In this document: piece by piece, positions 20,647 to 30,517 of the stretch
Position numbering within the stretch: position 1 is the first letter of the stretch
Layout of the letters: each line of letters opens with the position of its first letter
Assembly (NCBI GenBank): GCA_039105265.1
Contig: JAPFFF010000006.1
Location: 5,332,001 to 5,396,000, forward strand
Source: Tritrichomonas musculus
Lineage: Eukaryota > Parabasalia > Tritrichomonadida > Tritrichomonadidae
Length of the DNA: 64,000 bases
Direction of reading: 5' to 3'
Position numbers and translations under genes: made by a program
Notes under the pieces: model-generated
The model's input: the letters and a program-made list of their open reading frames with translations, nothing else
Databases searched by the model: none
Told to the model about the DNA's origin: nothing

Positions 20647-21723
20647 TTAAGAAAATCCAAAATCTTCAACTTCAATTGCACTTAATAATTTTTCTTTTAA
20701 CATCAAATATGATTCATAGCGAGGTAACTCGATTTGATTATAACAAGTGTGTGATATTGGAAATGATTGTATGCTTGAATCTGTAAATTTAATTCTAATT
20801 TTTCCTCCGAGTTTATCGAAATATTTGAAACCTTCAACTGGAACAACTGATGTCCCTGTAATAAATTTTAACAATTTCTTTAATTTTTCATCATCAAAAT
20901 CTGAAATAACGTCAAAGAAAAAATCGACTTCACCCTCATCATCAGATGAATATATACAATTTTCTCTCCAATCGTCAACATCAACACAATCTTGTCCATT
21001 TATGAAATCTCTAATATCTTCCCATCCAAAATATATTACATCTGAAATATATACAGCACTTTCAAAACCTTCTTTGATTGCATTTATTTTATCATGATCG
21101 CCAATTAACTTTTTTTGAATCAACAGATCAATATATTCATCTTTATTATTATTTGTTACATCTTTGTTACTACCATCATAACATAATTCATCACCATTCG
21201 AGTCAACAAATGTTAAATACATATCAGAAACATCATTTTGCTTAATGTTCTTTAAAGAGTTATATATATCATTGTCGTATTCTCTCATATCATTGATATC
21301 TAGTTTTTCATCAAAGATGAATTTCCAAATGGCTGACATTAATTTCATATCACTGCTTTGTCTATTATTGAATGATACACCTAAAACCTGACCTATTAGT
21401 TTAAATATATCAATATCATCATAATTTTCATTGATCATATAATATTCTCCATCTGGTGTAGGAATAATTGCACCTGTATCAATTATTTCTTTACTAATCG
21501 TTGAAACCCAATCTCTGAATAAGCCACCCTCGTCACACCCATTTTCTTCTTCATATGTAATATTAACACGTTTCCTTTTTATATTCATATCTTTGAACCT
21601 ATAAAAAGTATCAAATATAATGTTATCTCTATTAACAGAAATATATATGAATTCATCTTCTAATCTGATTTTTTCGAAATAATCTTTGAATCTGTAAATT
21701 TCATCTTCATCATCAGAACTCAT
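20647..21723 (-). CDS. Minimal HECT E3 ubiquitin ligase
   Basis: A 358-residue protein that is almost entirely a HECT domain. It transfers ubiquitin through a thioester; the catalytic Cys is Cys327 in SHTCYNQIELP near the C-terminus, as the family requires. Other marks are ENGCDEGGLFRDWV, FKLIGQVLGVSFNN, TGTSVVPVEGF and the C-lobe ending in EVEDFGFS. HECT ligases usually carry long N-terminal substrate-binding regions; here only about 40 acidic residues precede the domain, so the gene is either a minimal form or truncated at the 5' end. The start is supported by an initiator-like motif at 21735-21742. Its closest relative in the window is the longer HECT gene at 44203-46365. Confidence 0.88.
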   Translation of the reverse strand: MSSDDEDEIYRFKDYFEKIRLEDEFIYISVNRDNIIFDTFYRFKDMNIKRKRVNITYEEENGCDEGGLFRDWVSTISKEIIDTGAIIPTPDGEYYMINENYDDIDIFKLIGQVLGVSFNNRQSSDMKLMSAIWKFIFDEKLDINDMREYDNDIYNSLKNIKQNDVSDMYLTFVDSNGDELCYDGSNKDVTNNNKDEYIDLLIQKKLIGDHDKINAIKEGFESAVYISDVIYFGWEDIRDFINGQDCVDVDDWRENCIYSSDDEGEVDFFFDVISDFDDEKLKKLLKFITGTSVVPVEGFKYFDKLGGKIRIKFTDSSIQSFPISHTCYNQIELPRYESYLMLKEKLLSAIEVEDFGFS

Positions 21724-21734
21724 TTTGTGAAAAT

Positions 21735-21742
21735 AAAAATGA
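21735..21742 (-). promoter_or_regulatory. initiator-like motif TCATTTTT
   Basis: Minus-strand TCATTTTT, giving a leader of about 17 nt before the HECT start codon. Confidence 0.4.
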
Positions 21743-22227
21743 TATTAATTTCAAAATTTTTTAAAAATTTTTATTTGAAATTTGAAAATCTTTTGAATGG
21801 TTCACTTTTTGAGGGAAAAAATCAAAAAGTGAATTCAATTCGAAAATTACAATTCAAAATTTTGAATTGTAATAATGTCATTTTTTTTATAATAAAGTGC
21901 CCCAAAAAAATAGGGGTCTCATTCAATAAAATAGGGGTCGACGATCAAGTTAAGAAAAAATTGAATATTTTTTCAGAAAATATAATTTTAAGAAAAAAAT
22001 TTTTTTTCAAATATTTTTTTCTCAAAATAAATTTTTATTATCGTTTTCCCTTGAAATTAATTATTTTTTGAATCGACCCCCTTTATTTGGTTTTTGAGAG
22101 GGCTAAAAAAAATTGAATCGTTCATATCATCAATAAGAAACAGCCAAAGAATTTTATAGAATTGCGAAGATTGTCTCTGATAAGAGCATCAAATTAACAT
22201 TTAGCTTATAAATATAAAAAAAAAAAT
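21743..22227. other. intergenic region with G/C-run inverted segments
   Basis: AT-rich spacer. An aggggtcga at about 21946 and a tcgaccccc at about 22072 form a short inverted pair about 120 bp apart, and aggggtctc occurs just before. A 114-codon frame at 21727-22071 is lysine/phenylalanine-rich low complexity and is not accepted as a gene. Confidence 0.5.
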
Positions 22228-22369
22228 GTATGAGACGTCGTATCTCAACTTTTTAATAATAAAAAAAAAAAATCTAAAAATGATGAATAAAAGAAGATGG
22301 CACAAAAATGAAGCAGAAATGACAAGAAACAAATGTTAATTCAAAAAGTTGAGATACGACGTCTCATAC
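22228..22369. repeat. 142-bp inverted-repeat element (27-bp arms)
   Basis: Arms 22228-22254 and 22343-22369 are exact complements with core gagacgtcgtatctcaac, enclosing about 88 bp of A-rich DNA. It lies 54 bp past the stop codon of the minus-strand LRR gene. It could be a very small foldback MITE or a 3'-end structure. No clear target duplication is seen. Confidence 0.65.
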
Positions 22370-22423
22370 TACATATGTTTATTTAGTATGTATAAAAAAA
22401 AAATAAAATCTGATCTGCGCAAT

Positions 22424-23463
22424 TTATATTTTATCAATTTTAACATGACAATTAAGTCCAATATTTGAAATATTTATTGATGAAGGAATTGAAATACGCT
22501 CCAAAGAAGAGCATCCTTCGAATGCTTGCCCACCAATTTCCCTTACTCCGCTAGGAATTGAAATTTCTTTTAGAGATGAACAACATGAGAAAGAACGATT
22601 TGAAATTGTTTTTAACGAGGCAGGAAATGATATTTGAACCAATGAACTACATTCCTTAAAAGCAGAACATTCAATTGTAACAACAGATGATGGAATTGAA
22701 ATTTCCTTTAGTGATGAACATCCATAAAAAGAATTCGCTGAAATTTTTGTGATTGAAGAAGGGAGAGAAACAATTTCAAGTGAAGAACAACCGCTAAAAG
22801 CGTAAGAATCAATTACAGTTACATTTGATGGAATTGAAATTTCTTTCAACGATGAACAACCACAAAACGAACAGTATCCAATCTCTGTCACAGAAGAAGG
22901 AATTGATACAAAAACCAAAGAAGAGCAGTCATTGAATGTGTTTATTCGTATTGATTTAACTTCGCCAGGAATCGTTATTCTTTCTAATGAAGAGCATCGA
23001 CTAAAAGCATGTTCTCCTATTTCTTTTACCGATGAAGGAATGTCGATTGCTTTCAATGACAAACAACCACTGAATGCAAATCTTGATATTGAAATAACTG
23101 AAGAAGGAATGATTACTTCATCTAATGATGAACAATCGTAGAAACAACTGTTCGTTATATATTTTATTGATGATGGAATTGTCACTTTTCTCAATGATGT
23201 GCATTTATAAAAGGCATTGTTTCCAATCGATTTGATTGTTGCTGGAATTGAAACTTCTTTTAATGATGCACATTCACTAAATGCTTCTGATCCAATGATT
23301 GTTGTCATTGGTGTTATTTTGACTTGTGTCAATTTTGAGCATCTTTTGAAATAACTGTTTTCAATCTCGATTTTTTGTTGTGCTAATAAAAAATTAACAA
23401 TTTCATAATTATTTTCAAGTGCTGCAAAACGTAATGCTTTATTATCAATGAATTGACAAATCT
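22424..23463 (-). CDS. BspA-type LRR segment, 3' part of interrupted DUF3447-LRR gene
   Basis: About twelve to thirteen 23-residue LRR_5 repeats (IxIPSSVxxIGxxAFxxCSSL) ending in a short non-repeat tail. The ATG at 23332 is internal: the same frame continues upstream to about 23463, where FIDNKALRFAALENNYEIVNFLL is an ankyrin unit that belongs with the DUF3447 part. So this is the C-terminal half of one gene with 23463-24584. The two halves are out of frame by one base at a T-rich run around 23465. No start or promoter of its own is evident. Confidence 0.7.
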
Positions 23464-24584
23464 TAATAAAAAAAAATAAAAAACTCTTCTGAATTATTTG
23501 TAATTTTGTTCTTGTTTACAAGAAGTTTTACAAGTGTAAAATAATCAAATCCGCAAACATAATCAAAAACTAATTTATTATTGAAATCTTTTGGAAAATA
23601 ACAATAATTGTAATAGCGAAAACTTGTTGAATAGACCGATTCATTTAATTTGAAATCATCCAATAAATTGTCAATTATGTAGTTTGCAATTTCATTATGG
23701 TGACATTTAATTGCTTCTTTCAAACAAATCACGTATGAGGAATTAGGTGGAGCAATATGATTCTCTTCAAGAAGATGAATTATTTCTGGATTTCGTCCAT
23801 GAATTGCAAAAAGCCACAACAAAGGCGTTATTTGAACCTTATTCAATAACAAGTATTGAAAAATTTGAATTGATCCATAGAATGCAGCATATTCTATCAA
23901 TGATACATTTTTCTTTATTAAAAATGAATTCGTTTCAAAGATTGAAGGATGTATTTTTGAACTTGAAATTTGAAAATTCGTTCGATTAACATATGAAACA
24001 AACTCAATGATTGAATCTTCTCGAATGAGATTGCAAATGTAAGTTTCATTTTCTCCTTTTTGACGTTTCACTTCAAAGTTATCAAAGACTTTTTCATCAA
24101 TTTCTACCATTTCGTCCTTGATCGATTCAATGCTCTTTTCATCAACATAATTTTTGATTTCGGGAAAGAAAAAGAAACGATAAGTTCTGTCTTTTGAATT
24201 ACTTTTCTGAAGCAATTGATCGATAATTGATTTATCAGGGATGATTATTTTCTTTTCAAAAAGAAATAGAATCATTCGTTTGTTATTCTGAAAAAAATCG
24301 AAAATTTCTGAATTTGAAAATGTTTGTTTGATTATGCAGCCAAAATAAAGTAAAATTTGTTCAATTTTCACAAAAAATGTCAATGACCTATGATGGTATT
24401 TCGTTATTTTATATAATAAGTGAAGCATAATTTTATATTCGTCTCGATTTTCAATGATTTTAAGATTTGATACGTAATTAATGAATTTCGGGAAATCATC
24501 AGAAATAGAAGTAGGGCTATCAATAAATTCTAAAAGATTATTATGAAATTCAACCTTTTCGCTGATATATTTTTGAATATCCAT
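23463..24584 (-). CDS. DUF3447 protein, 5' part of interrupted DUF3447-LRR gene
   Basis: A 373-residue N-terminal part with the family helix (MDIQKYISEKVEFHNNLLEFI), the GENETYICNLIREDSI motif, SLIEYAAFYGSIQIFQYLL, YAIHGRNPEIIHLLEE and CHHNEIANYI. It ends at a run of T/A (KNKITNNSEE, then FFIFFY) exactly where the ankyrin repeat should continue; the continuation is found one frame over, at 22424-23463. A single frame change in a homopolymer, a tiny intron, or a sequencing slip would all explain it. Function unknown; no signal peptide. Confidence 0.75.
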   Translation of the reverse strand: MDIQKYISEKVEFHNNLLEFIDSPTSISDDFPKFINYVSNLKIIENRDEYKIMLHLLYKITKYHHRSLTFFVKIEQILLYFGCIIKQTFSNSEIFDFFQNNKRMILFLFEKKIIIPDKSIIDQLLQKSNSKDRTYRFFFFPEIKNYVDEKSIESIKDEMVEIDEKVFDNFEVKRQKGENETYICNLIREDSIIEFVSYVNRTNFQISSSKIHPSIFETNSFLIKKNVSLIEYAAFYGSIQIFQYLLLNKVQITPLLWLFAIHGRNPEIIHLLEENHIAPPNSSYVICLKEAIKCHHNEIANYIIDNLLDDFKLNESVYSTSFRYYNYCYFPKDFNNKLVFDYVCGFDYFTLVKLLVNKNKITNNSEEFFIFFY

Positions 24585-25067
24585 TTAAAAAAAACAGGAC
24601 ATGTTATATGAAAATATTCTCTGAAAATCTTTCATTCGAATCTCAAGTACTCTTTTTGTTTCAAAAATTTAACTTCCAAGGATATTTATTATCCTCATTT
24701 AGAATCTATATACCAAGTTTTTGGAGCCTAACTATCCACGTAAATATCAAAGCTATTACTTATTTATCATAGCAATTACCGTTCCTTGCCATGGTTAGGT
24801 GCAAATGAGGAACCTCTCTGACTTTTTTTATTTTATTACTCTTTAAAAAATATTTGTTAAATCAAGACTTTTGAATACTGGAAAAGTCTTCTTTTATAAA
24901 ATTTTTCTTTTAAATTTAACAATCAACAGTAACAAAAGTATATTCTTAAAATAAATGGAGAGATATTAAATTTTTATTGAGAAATTAGTGTTTTTTCTCA
25001 TAAAATTTTATTTTTACGATCATATTTTGTGAGAGTTGTAAAGTATTTTTTTTTTCCAATTTTTTCC
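24585..25067. other. divergent intergenic region
   Basis: Spacer between two divergent DUF3447-LRR genes, slightly less AT-rich around 24720-24820. No open frame or structured repeat is accepted. A TCATATTT initiator-like motif lies at about 25020 ahead of the plus-strand gene. Confidence 0.5.
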
Positions 25068-26180
25068 ATGAATATTCAGGATTTGCTAGAGAAAAGAAAA
25101 GAAATATATAACAAAGTTCTTATGTTTATTGATAATGATGATGAAAACGATGATGAGCCAATTTACAATGATTTAATTAATTTCTTGGAATCATTTCAAA
25201 TTACCGAAAATATTAGTGAAATACGAGATTTCCTTGTTTTAATGCAACATATTGACGGCTACCATCGAATAAATCAATATTTTAAAATTGAGCGAATTCT
25301 CAGATTTTTTTTTGAATCAATTAAAAAAAACTTTACATGCACTGAAATATTCACTATTTTTGGAAAGAACAGACGAATACTTCAATTTCTAATAAAAAAT
25401 GAAATTTTATTGATTGATGATTCTATTATTCAACTTATATATGAATATAATCCCAAAAAGCAATATTTGTATTTTGCTTCTGAATTAAAGAAAGTGATGA
25501 CAGCAGATATCAACAAATTAATAGATGAAGATTTATCTTCCCAAGGTGAAAATGCATTTCACAATTATGAACAAAATCGACAAATTGGTGAAAATGATTC
25601 ATACATATGCAAATTAATTCGTGAAGATTCATGTGTTGATTTTATTCAATATATAAATCAAAGCAATTTGAATTTATCAATTCAGATTAAAGAATCAATT
25701 TTTGAAACGAATATTTATTTGATTGAGAACAAACCAACATTAATTGAATATGCTGCTTTTTTTGGTTCTATTCAAATCTTTCAATATTTATTGCTGAACA
25801 ACGCAGAAATAACAAAATCATTGATGCATTATGCAATTCATGGCAGAAACCCAGAAATCATTCATTTAATCGAAGAACTTCATGTTGTTCCCGAATATAA
25901 TTATAAAAATTGTTATGAAGAGGCAATTAAATGTCATCATAATGAAATTGCAGCTTATTTTGAAAACTTTATTGATTTAAGGCAACAAACAATAAAGAGT
26001 TTTTATTTTAAATATTGGAATTATTCATTCTTTCCAAATAATTTGAATGATATTTATTCAATTTCATACCTTTGCGAATATGGACATTCTACATTAGTTA
26101 ATTTTATCTTACAAACAACGGATATAGATATCAACACAAAAGTTCTTCATACAGATGATATTTTTCATTTATTTATTTAA
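25068..26180 (+). CDS. DUF3447 protein, 5' part of interrupted DUF3447-LRR gene
   Basis: The start is placed at 25068 (MNIQDLLEKRKEIYNKVL), which aligns with paralogue starts; an in-frame ATG at 25029 would add a 13-residue hydrophobic extension. The DUF3447 marks are all present: GENDSYICKLIREDS, TLIEYAAFFGSIQIFQYLL, YAIHGRNPEIIHLIEE and CHHNEIAAYF. The frame closes in the ankyrin loop after DIDINTKVLHTDDIF. About 30-50 bases later the ankyrin/LRR part resumes in another frame (26209-26784). The gap contains repeated tttcattt units spaced 23-27 bp. Confidence 0.75.
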   Translation: MNIQDLLEKRKEIYNKVLMFIDNDDENDDEPIYNDLINFLESFQITENISEIRDFLVLMQHIDGYHRINQYFKIERILRFFFESIKKNFTCTEIFTIFGKNRRILQFLIKNEILLIDDSIIQLIYEYNPKKQYLYFASELKKVMTADINKLIDEDLSSQGENAFHNYEQNRQIGENDSYICKLIREDSCVDFIQYINQSNLNLSIQIKESIFETNIYLIENKPTLIEYAAFFGSIQIFQYLLLNNAEITKSLMHYAIHGRNPEIIHLIEELHVVPEYNYKNCYEEAIKCHHNEIAAYFENFIDLRQQTIKSFYFKYWNYSFFPNNLNDIYSISYLCEYGHSTLVNFILQTTDIDINTKVLHTDDIFHLFI

Positions 26181-26208
26181 TAATATTTCATTTATTTAGT
26201 ATTTTTAT

Positions 26209-26784
26209 ATGGTTTCATTGTTGTATATTGCATGTGAATCAGACAATTTGGATATTTTAGATCTTTTATTAAAAAATCCTCGGATTAGAATCGGAGATGA
26301 ATGCTTTTCTTGTTGCTATAATTTAAAGGAAATATCAATTCCATTTTCTATTACAGAGATTGGATCGTATGCGTTCTATAGATGCTTAAATTTGACACAG
26401 ATAGTTATTCCTTCATCAGTAACAAGAATTATGTCCCATGCTTTCCAAGAATGCTATTCATTGAAACAAATTACAATTCCTTCTTCAACAACTTCAATTG
26501 AGGAATGTGCATTCAATGATTGCAAAAATTTGGTTAACGTGAATATTCTTTCAAATTTAAAAATAATAAAATTTCAGACTTTTTATGAATGCTCATCTTT
26601 GAAACAAATAACAATCCCCTCTTCTGTAACTACAATTGAAAAATATGCTTTTGGGTTTTGTAAATCATTAGAACAAATAACAATACCTTCGTCTGTAAAA
26701 AATATTGACAGATATGCTTTTTTTGGTTGCCCTCTGAAAAACTTACAAAATGATGAAACTCCTTCAATTTGCACTATTTATTAA
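26209..26784 (+). CDS. Ankyrin/BspA-type LRR segment, 3' part of interrupted DUF3447-LRR gene
   Basis: Begins with an ankyrin unit (SLLYIACESDNLDILDLLLKNP) and continues with about six LRR_5 repeats of 23 residues (IxIPSSVTxIxxxAFxxC), then a short tail with stop at 26782-26784. The ATG at 26209 falls inside the ankyrin unit and is not a convincing start, so this is read as the C-terminal half of the gene beginning at 25068. It is shorter than the LRR parts of its paralogues. Confidence 0.65.
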   Translation: MVSLLYIACESDNLDILDLLLKNPRIRIGDECFSCCYNLKEISIPFSITEIGSYAFYRCLNLTQIVIPSSVTRIMSHAFQECYSLKQITIPSSTTSIEECAFNDCKNLVNVNILSNLKIIKFQTFYECSSLKQITIPSSVTTIEKYAFGFCKSLEQITIPSSVKNIDRYAFFGCPLKNLQNDETPSICTIY

Positions 26785-26942
26785 TCTAATAATAGAAATC
26801 ATTATTATTATTTTCTCCATTTATAGTTGTTATTTGCTTTAAAATTAGTTCGTATGCCATTTTGCACCATTATTTTTTGAATGCCAGAAAAAATTTAAAA
26901 TTTTACAAAATTTTTAAAATTTTAGGGCAATTCTATTCATAA

Positions 26943-27968
26943 ATGCTTCTTGTTCTCATCTTACTTAATTTCATTATTGGTAAAGAATTACCGCCATTAG
27001 TACAAGCAATTAAAGATAATGACTATCTAATGATCGCAGCTTTATTGCAGGAAACAGATTTAGATGTAAATTCAAAATTTTCACTCAATGGAAATACCGT
27101 AACTCCATTAATTTTAGCAATTTATAATAATAACGTTCGTATAGTTGAATTTTTTTTACAACGAACAGATGTTGATGTTAATTCACAATTTTTATTTGAA
27201 GGAGATATTTTTACTCCATTAACTTTCGCAATTAACAAAAATAATTTTATAATGGTTGATAAAATATTGCAAAGAAAGGATGTTGATGTAAATATGATAT
27301 CAACTATAAAAGATATTAATATCATTCCACTAATGTTAGCAGTTGAGATGAATAACATTTTCATGGTTGAAAAAATCTTGCAACGACCAGATGTTGATGT
27401 GAATTCGAAGACTCTTTTTTATGGACTTGGCAATCTAACACCTTTGATGCTTGCAATACACAACAATAACATTTTTATGGTAGAAAAAATATTAAAGCGA
27501 ACAGATGTTGATGTAAACTCGCAATTTTTGTTTGAGGGAGATATTTTTACGCCATTAACTTTTGCTGTTAATAACGATAATATTTATATGGTTGATAAAA
27601 TATTGCAACGAAAGGATGTTGATGTGAATATGATATCAACTATAAAAGACATTAATATCACTCCACTAATGTTAGCAGTTGAGATGAATAACATTTTCAT
27701 GGCTGAAAAAATCTTGCAACGATCAGATGTTGATGTGAATTCGAAGACTCTTTTTTATGGACTTGGTAATCTAACACCTTTGATGCTTGCAATTGATAAT
27801 AACAATGTAAAAATGGTCAGTATTTTATTGCAAAGGGACGATATAGATATTCATATGGAAACGACAATCAATGAAAGAGAATTGACACCATTGAAGTTCG
27901 CAGAAATGAATAACAATAAAGCAATTGTTGATGCTATAGAGAAATACATAAATTACAAAAAAGTCTAA
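26943..27968 (+). CDS. Secreted or lumenal ankyrin-repeat protein
   Basis: A 341-residue protein beginning with a signal-peptide-like MLLVLILLNFIIGKELPP, followed by about nine ankyrin repeats of 35-39 residues (TPLMLAVEMNNIFMVEKILQRPDVDVN). No transmembrane segment or retention signal is visible. Residues 76-187 and 188-299 are a tandem duplication: a 336-bp block (27168-27503 and 27504-27839) repeated with few changes. Ankyrin proteins are normally cytosolic, so a signal peptide is notable; the N-terminal stretch could instead be a membrane anchor. It lacks the DUF3447 domain of the other ankyrin genes here. An initiator-like TCATAA sits directly before the ATG. Confidence 0.8.
   Translation: MLLVLILLNFIIGKELPPLVQAIKDNDYLMIAALLQETDLDVNSKFSLNGNTVTPLILAIYNNNVRIVEFFLQRTDVDVNSQFLFEGDIFTPLTFAINKNNFIMVDKILQRKDVDVNMISTIKDINIIPLMLAVEMNNIFMVEKILQRPDVDVNSKTLFYGLGNLTPLMLAIHNNNIFMVEKILKRTDVDVNSQFLFEGDIFTPLTFAVNNDNIYMVDKILQRKDVDVNMISTIKDINITPLMLAVEMNNIFMAEKILQRSDVDVNSKTLFYGLGNLTPLMLAIDNNNVKMVSILLQRDDIDIHMETTINERELTPLKFAEMNNNKAIVDAIEKYINYKKV
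27168..27839 (+). repeat. 336-bp tandem duplication in ankyrin gene
   Basis: Units 27168-27503 and 27504-27839 encode three ankyrin repeats each (112 residues) and are near-identical in sequence, including NMISTIKDINI and SKTLFYGLGNLTPLMLAI. The length is a multiple of three, so the frame is kept. It appears to be a recent in-gene duplication. Confidence 0.85.
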
Positions 27969-28130
27969 TACTGAAATAAAATATATATAATTTGTTTTAG
28001 AGTTAAATTTTCTATAATTTTTTTTTTGATTGAATTCATTTGCCAGGAATTATTTTTTTAAGAACTTAAATTCATGCTTCAATGGATTTGTTCAATTTAA
28101 TTAATCGTTTACAATAACTTTTATTTATAT

Positions 28131-29777
28131 TTATAGTTCCTCAGTTTGGTTAAGTTGAGAAGTTGGTAATTTGTAACCAAGTTCTTTTGCTTTTTCAAAC
28201 AGTTCATATGCTTGATTATAATTTTGTTTGACACCTTCACCATAAGCGTAAGCTCGACCAAGATTATAAAAAGCAACTGGAAGGCCAAGATCCGCAGCTT
28301 TTTTGAAGTATTCATTTGCTTTTTTGTAATCTTGATTAACACCAACTCCAGTATAATAAAAAATGCCGAGTTGATTCATTGCTTCAGCAGATCCCAAATC
28401 GGCTGCTTTTTCAAGCCATTCTATTGCCAATTTGAAGTCCTCTTGGAATCCATTAGCAAATGCATAATTAACTCCTAGAGCGAAAATTGCATTAACTTCA
28501 TTAAGATCGGCAGCTTTCATATAAAGTTCGTTAGCTTTGTTGTAATTTTGTTCAAATCCGAATCCGTTTGCATAACTATTTCCAAGATTAAAGAAGGCAA
28601 TAGGAAGGCCGAGGTTTGCTGCTTTTTTAAAATATTTATTAGCAATATTAAAATCTTGTTCCACTTCTTTTCCGTTAAAATAAATCACTCCTATTGTATT
28701 AATAGCATTTCCAGATCCCAATTTTCCGGCCCTTTCAAAAAATTCAATAGCCTTATTCAAATTTTTTGAATGTCCTCGACCAAGTAAATAGTTAAATCCT
28801 ATACTTAAGAGAGCTCCAGCACTTTCAAGTTCTACAGCTTTGTTTAAATAAGAATCAGACTTTTTATAATTCTTTTCAATATTTCCTCCTTCCCTGTAAA
28901 GAATGCCTAGTATGTAGTACGCGTCAGGCGATCCCATTTCGCCTGCCTTTTCGTACAAAGCAATTGCTTTATCAATGTAAATTTTTTCATAATAATAGCC
29001 GAGATTAAGCAAAGCGTCAGGATGCCCAATTTCAGCTGATTTCAAGTAAAATTCTTCAGCTTTTTCTGGATCTTTTTCAAAATGAATGCCGTTGTCGTAC
29101 ATGAAGCCGATGTTGTTGATTGAGAAGGGATTGTTTAGTTTCATCCCTCTTGTGTAGTATTCAATTGCTTTTGAATTGTTCACTTCAACACCATAACCGT
29201 TTTGGTAACAATAACCTATTCGATTGATTCCATATGAATTTCCTTGTTTTGTCGCTTTTTCATAATGATCAATGGCCTCTTCAAAGTCTTGCTCAACACC
29301 TTCGCCACTCTCATATAGAATGCCGAGCATGTACGACGCAATTCCGTTCCCGTTTCGCGACGATGTTTTCAAGAGTTGAATCGCCCTTTCATATGAACGT
29401 TCTTTCTTGTCGCCATGGAGAGCATCAATGGCCAGATATAACGACGATTCCGCTAAAACTGTATTTTGGCTTTGGTTGGCGGTTTCTTTGAATTTGTTGA
29501 TTTCTGAAAGAAGACGTTTATTTTCATCTACAAGTTTTGAGATGATTTCTTGCATTTTTTCTGCTTGTGTCGGCTTTTGGGTGGATTTTTCTGTGTTTAT
29601 TGTGTTGGATGATTCTGATTTTTGGCATAAAATTGGATAATCGCCTTCAATTGGATCATAGCCTGGCTCGCATTCATAGCATCCATACGTACTATGGCAA
29701 AAAAGGCAATGCTCTGGACATTCCTCTTGATATGTTTTCTGTGCAAACAAAGATAAAAGGAGTATTATATTTGGCAT
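28131..29777 (-). CDS. Secreted Sel1-repeat protein with N-terminal Cys-rich module
   Basis: A 548-residue protein. It starts with a short signal peptide (MPNIILLLSLFAQ), then a small Cys-rich EGF/furin-like module at about 18-55 (CPEHCLFCHSTYGCYECEPGYDP), a linker with a short coiled-coil (about 75-105), and then about twelve Sel1 repeats of 36 residues (AIEYYTRGMKLNNPFSINNIGFMYDNG) to residue 535. Sel1 arrays serve as protein-binding scaffolds; SEL1L/Hrd3 in ER-associated degradation is the best known lumenal example. No C-terminal membrane helix is seen, so an ERAD role is unproven and a secreted or lysosomal role is as likely. The start is favoured because it alone gives the signal peptide. 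Confidence 0.82.
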   Translation of the reverse strand: MPNIILLLSLFAQKTYQEECPEHCLFCHSTYGCYECEPGYDPIEGDYPILCQKSESSNTINTEKSTQKPTQAEKMQEIISKLVDENKRLLSEINKFKETANQSQNTVLAESSLYLAIDALHGDKKERSYERAIQLLKTSSRNGNGIASYMLGILYESGEGVEQDFEEAIDHYEKATKQGNSYGINRIGYCYQNGYGVEVNNSKAIEYYTRGMKLNNPFSINNIGFMYDNGIHFEKDPEKAEEFYLKSAEIGHPDALLNLGYYYEKIYIDKAIALYEKAGEMGSPDAYYILGILYREGGNIEKNYKKSDSYLNKAVELESAGALLSIGFNYLLGRGHSKNLNKAIEFFERAGKLGSGNAINTIGVIYFNGKEVEQDFNIANKYFKKAANLGLPIAFFNLGNSYANGFGFEQNYNKANELYMKAADLNEVNAIFALGVNYAFANGFQEDFKLAIEWLEKAADLGSAEAMNQLGIFYYTGVGVNQDYKKANEYFKKAADLGLPVAFYNLGRAYAYGEGVKQNYNQAYELFEKAKELGYKLPTSQLNQTEEL

Positions 29778-30517
29778 TTATATAAGTAGGAATTTGAAAA
29801 TGTGAGAAAAATTGAATAAAAATTTTAAGAAATTGAATGAGATGATTCAAATAATATATAAAAAGGATTTTCAAATTAATTTCTTCATTTACTTTCTTTT
29901 CATCTAAATTATTAAAGAAAATAATAATTCTGTCATAACAAAATCATTAAAATTGAATAAATCATTACAATTAATTATATCATGTCAATATGATTCAAAT
30001 GGTAATTTGTTGGAAATGAAAATATGAATCATGCGGTTCTAATGTAAGTGGATATAATGCTGGAATTGCTGATAGAAAGATTTAACACATCATTATGATT
30101 AATTAATCATGAATAGTTAACTGATATTTAGCATCAATAAAAATAAATTTGAATTATGCTTTTTTTCTTTTATAAAGTACATTTAAAGATCATTTTTTGA
30201 TACAATAATTCAAATTAATTAATGGTAGGTATAATATTCTCATTAATAAATATTAATTATAAATGAGTCAAAAGATGAAATGCATAATTTTGTTCAAATA
30301 ATTCATGATGATAAATCAGAAATTAGATGGGTAAATTTGAAAATCTACATTTTTTTATGAAATATAGAATCTTTCAATATTTGAATTATTTTGAAAATTT
30401 GAGAGAATATTGAGAGGAACGACCAAAATAATTTTTCAATTTTTGAATTGATAAAAAAAATTTTGAAAGTATCGTTCAAAATAACTTTCTTAGGTTTCTT
30501 CTTCAAATTATGCAAAT
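29778..30517. other. divergent intergenic region
   Basis: About 740 bp of AT-rich DNA between the divergent Sel1 and transporter genes, presumably holding both promoters. A minus-strand TCACATTT motif at about 29798-29805 could be the Sel1 initiator. No gene or repeat is supported. Confidence 0.5.

Noticed and set aside
21727-22071. 114-codon plus-strand frame beside the HECT gene
   Set aside because: Homopolymer-driven Lys/Phe/Asn composition and overlap with the HECT promoter; no family resemblance.
26180-26215. Canonical trichomonad intron between the two halves of the DUF3447-LRR gene
   Set aside because: Neither a GTATGT-like donor nor an ACTAACACACAG-like acceptor is present; only a bare AG after a T-rich stretch.
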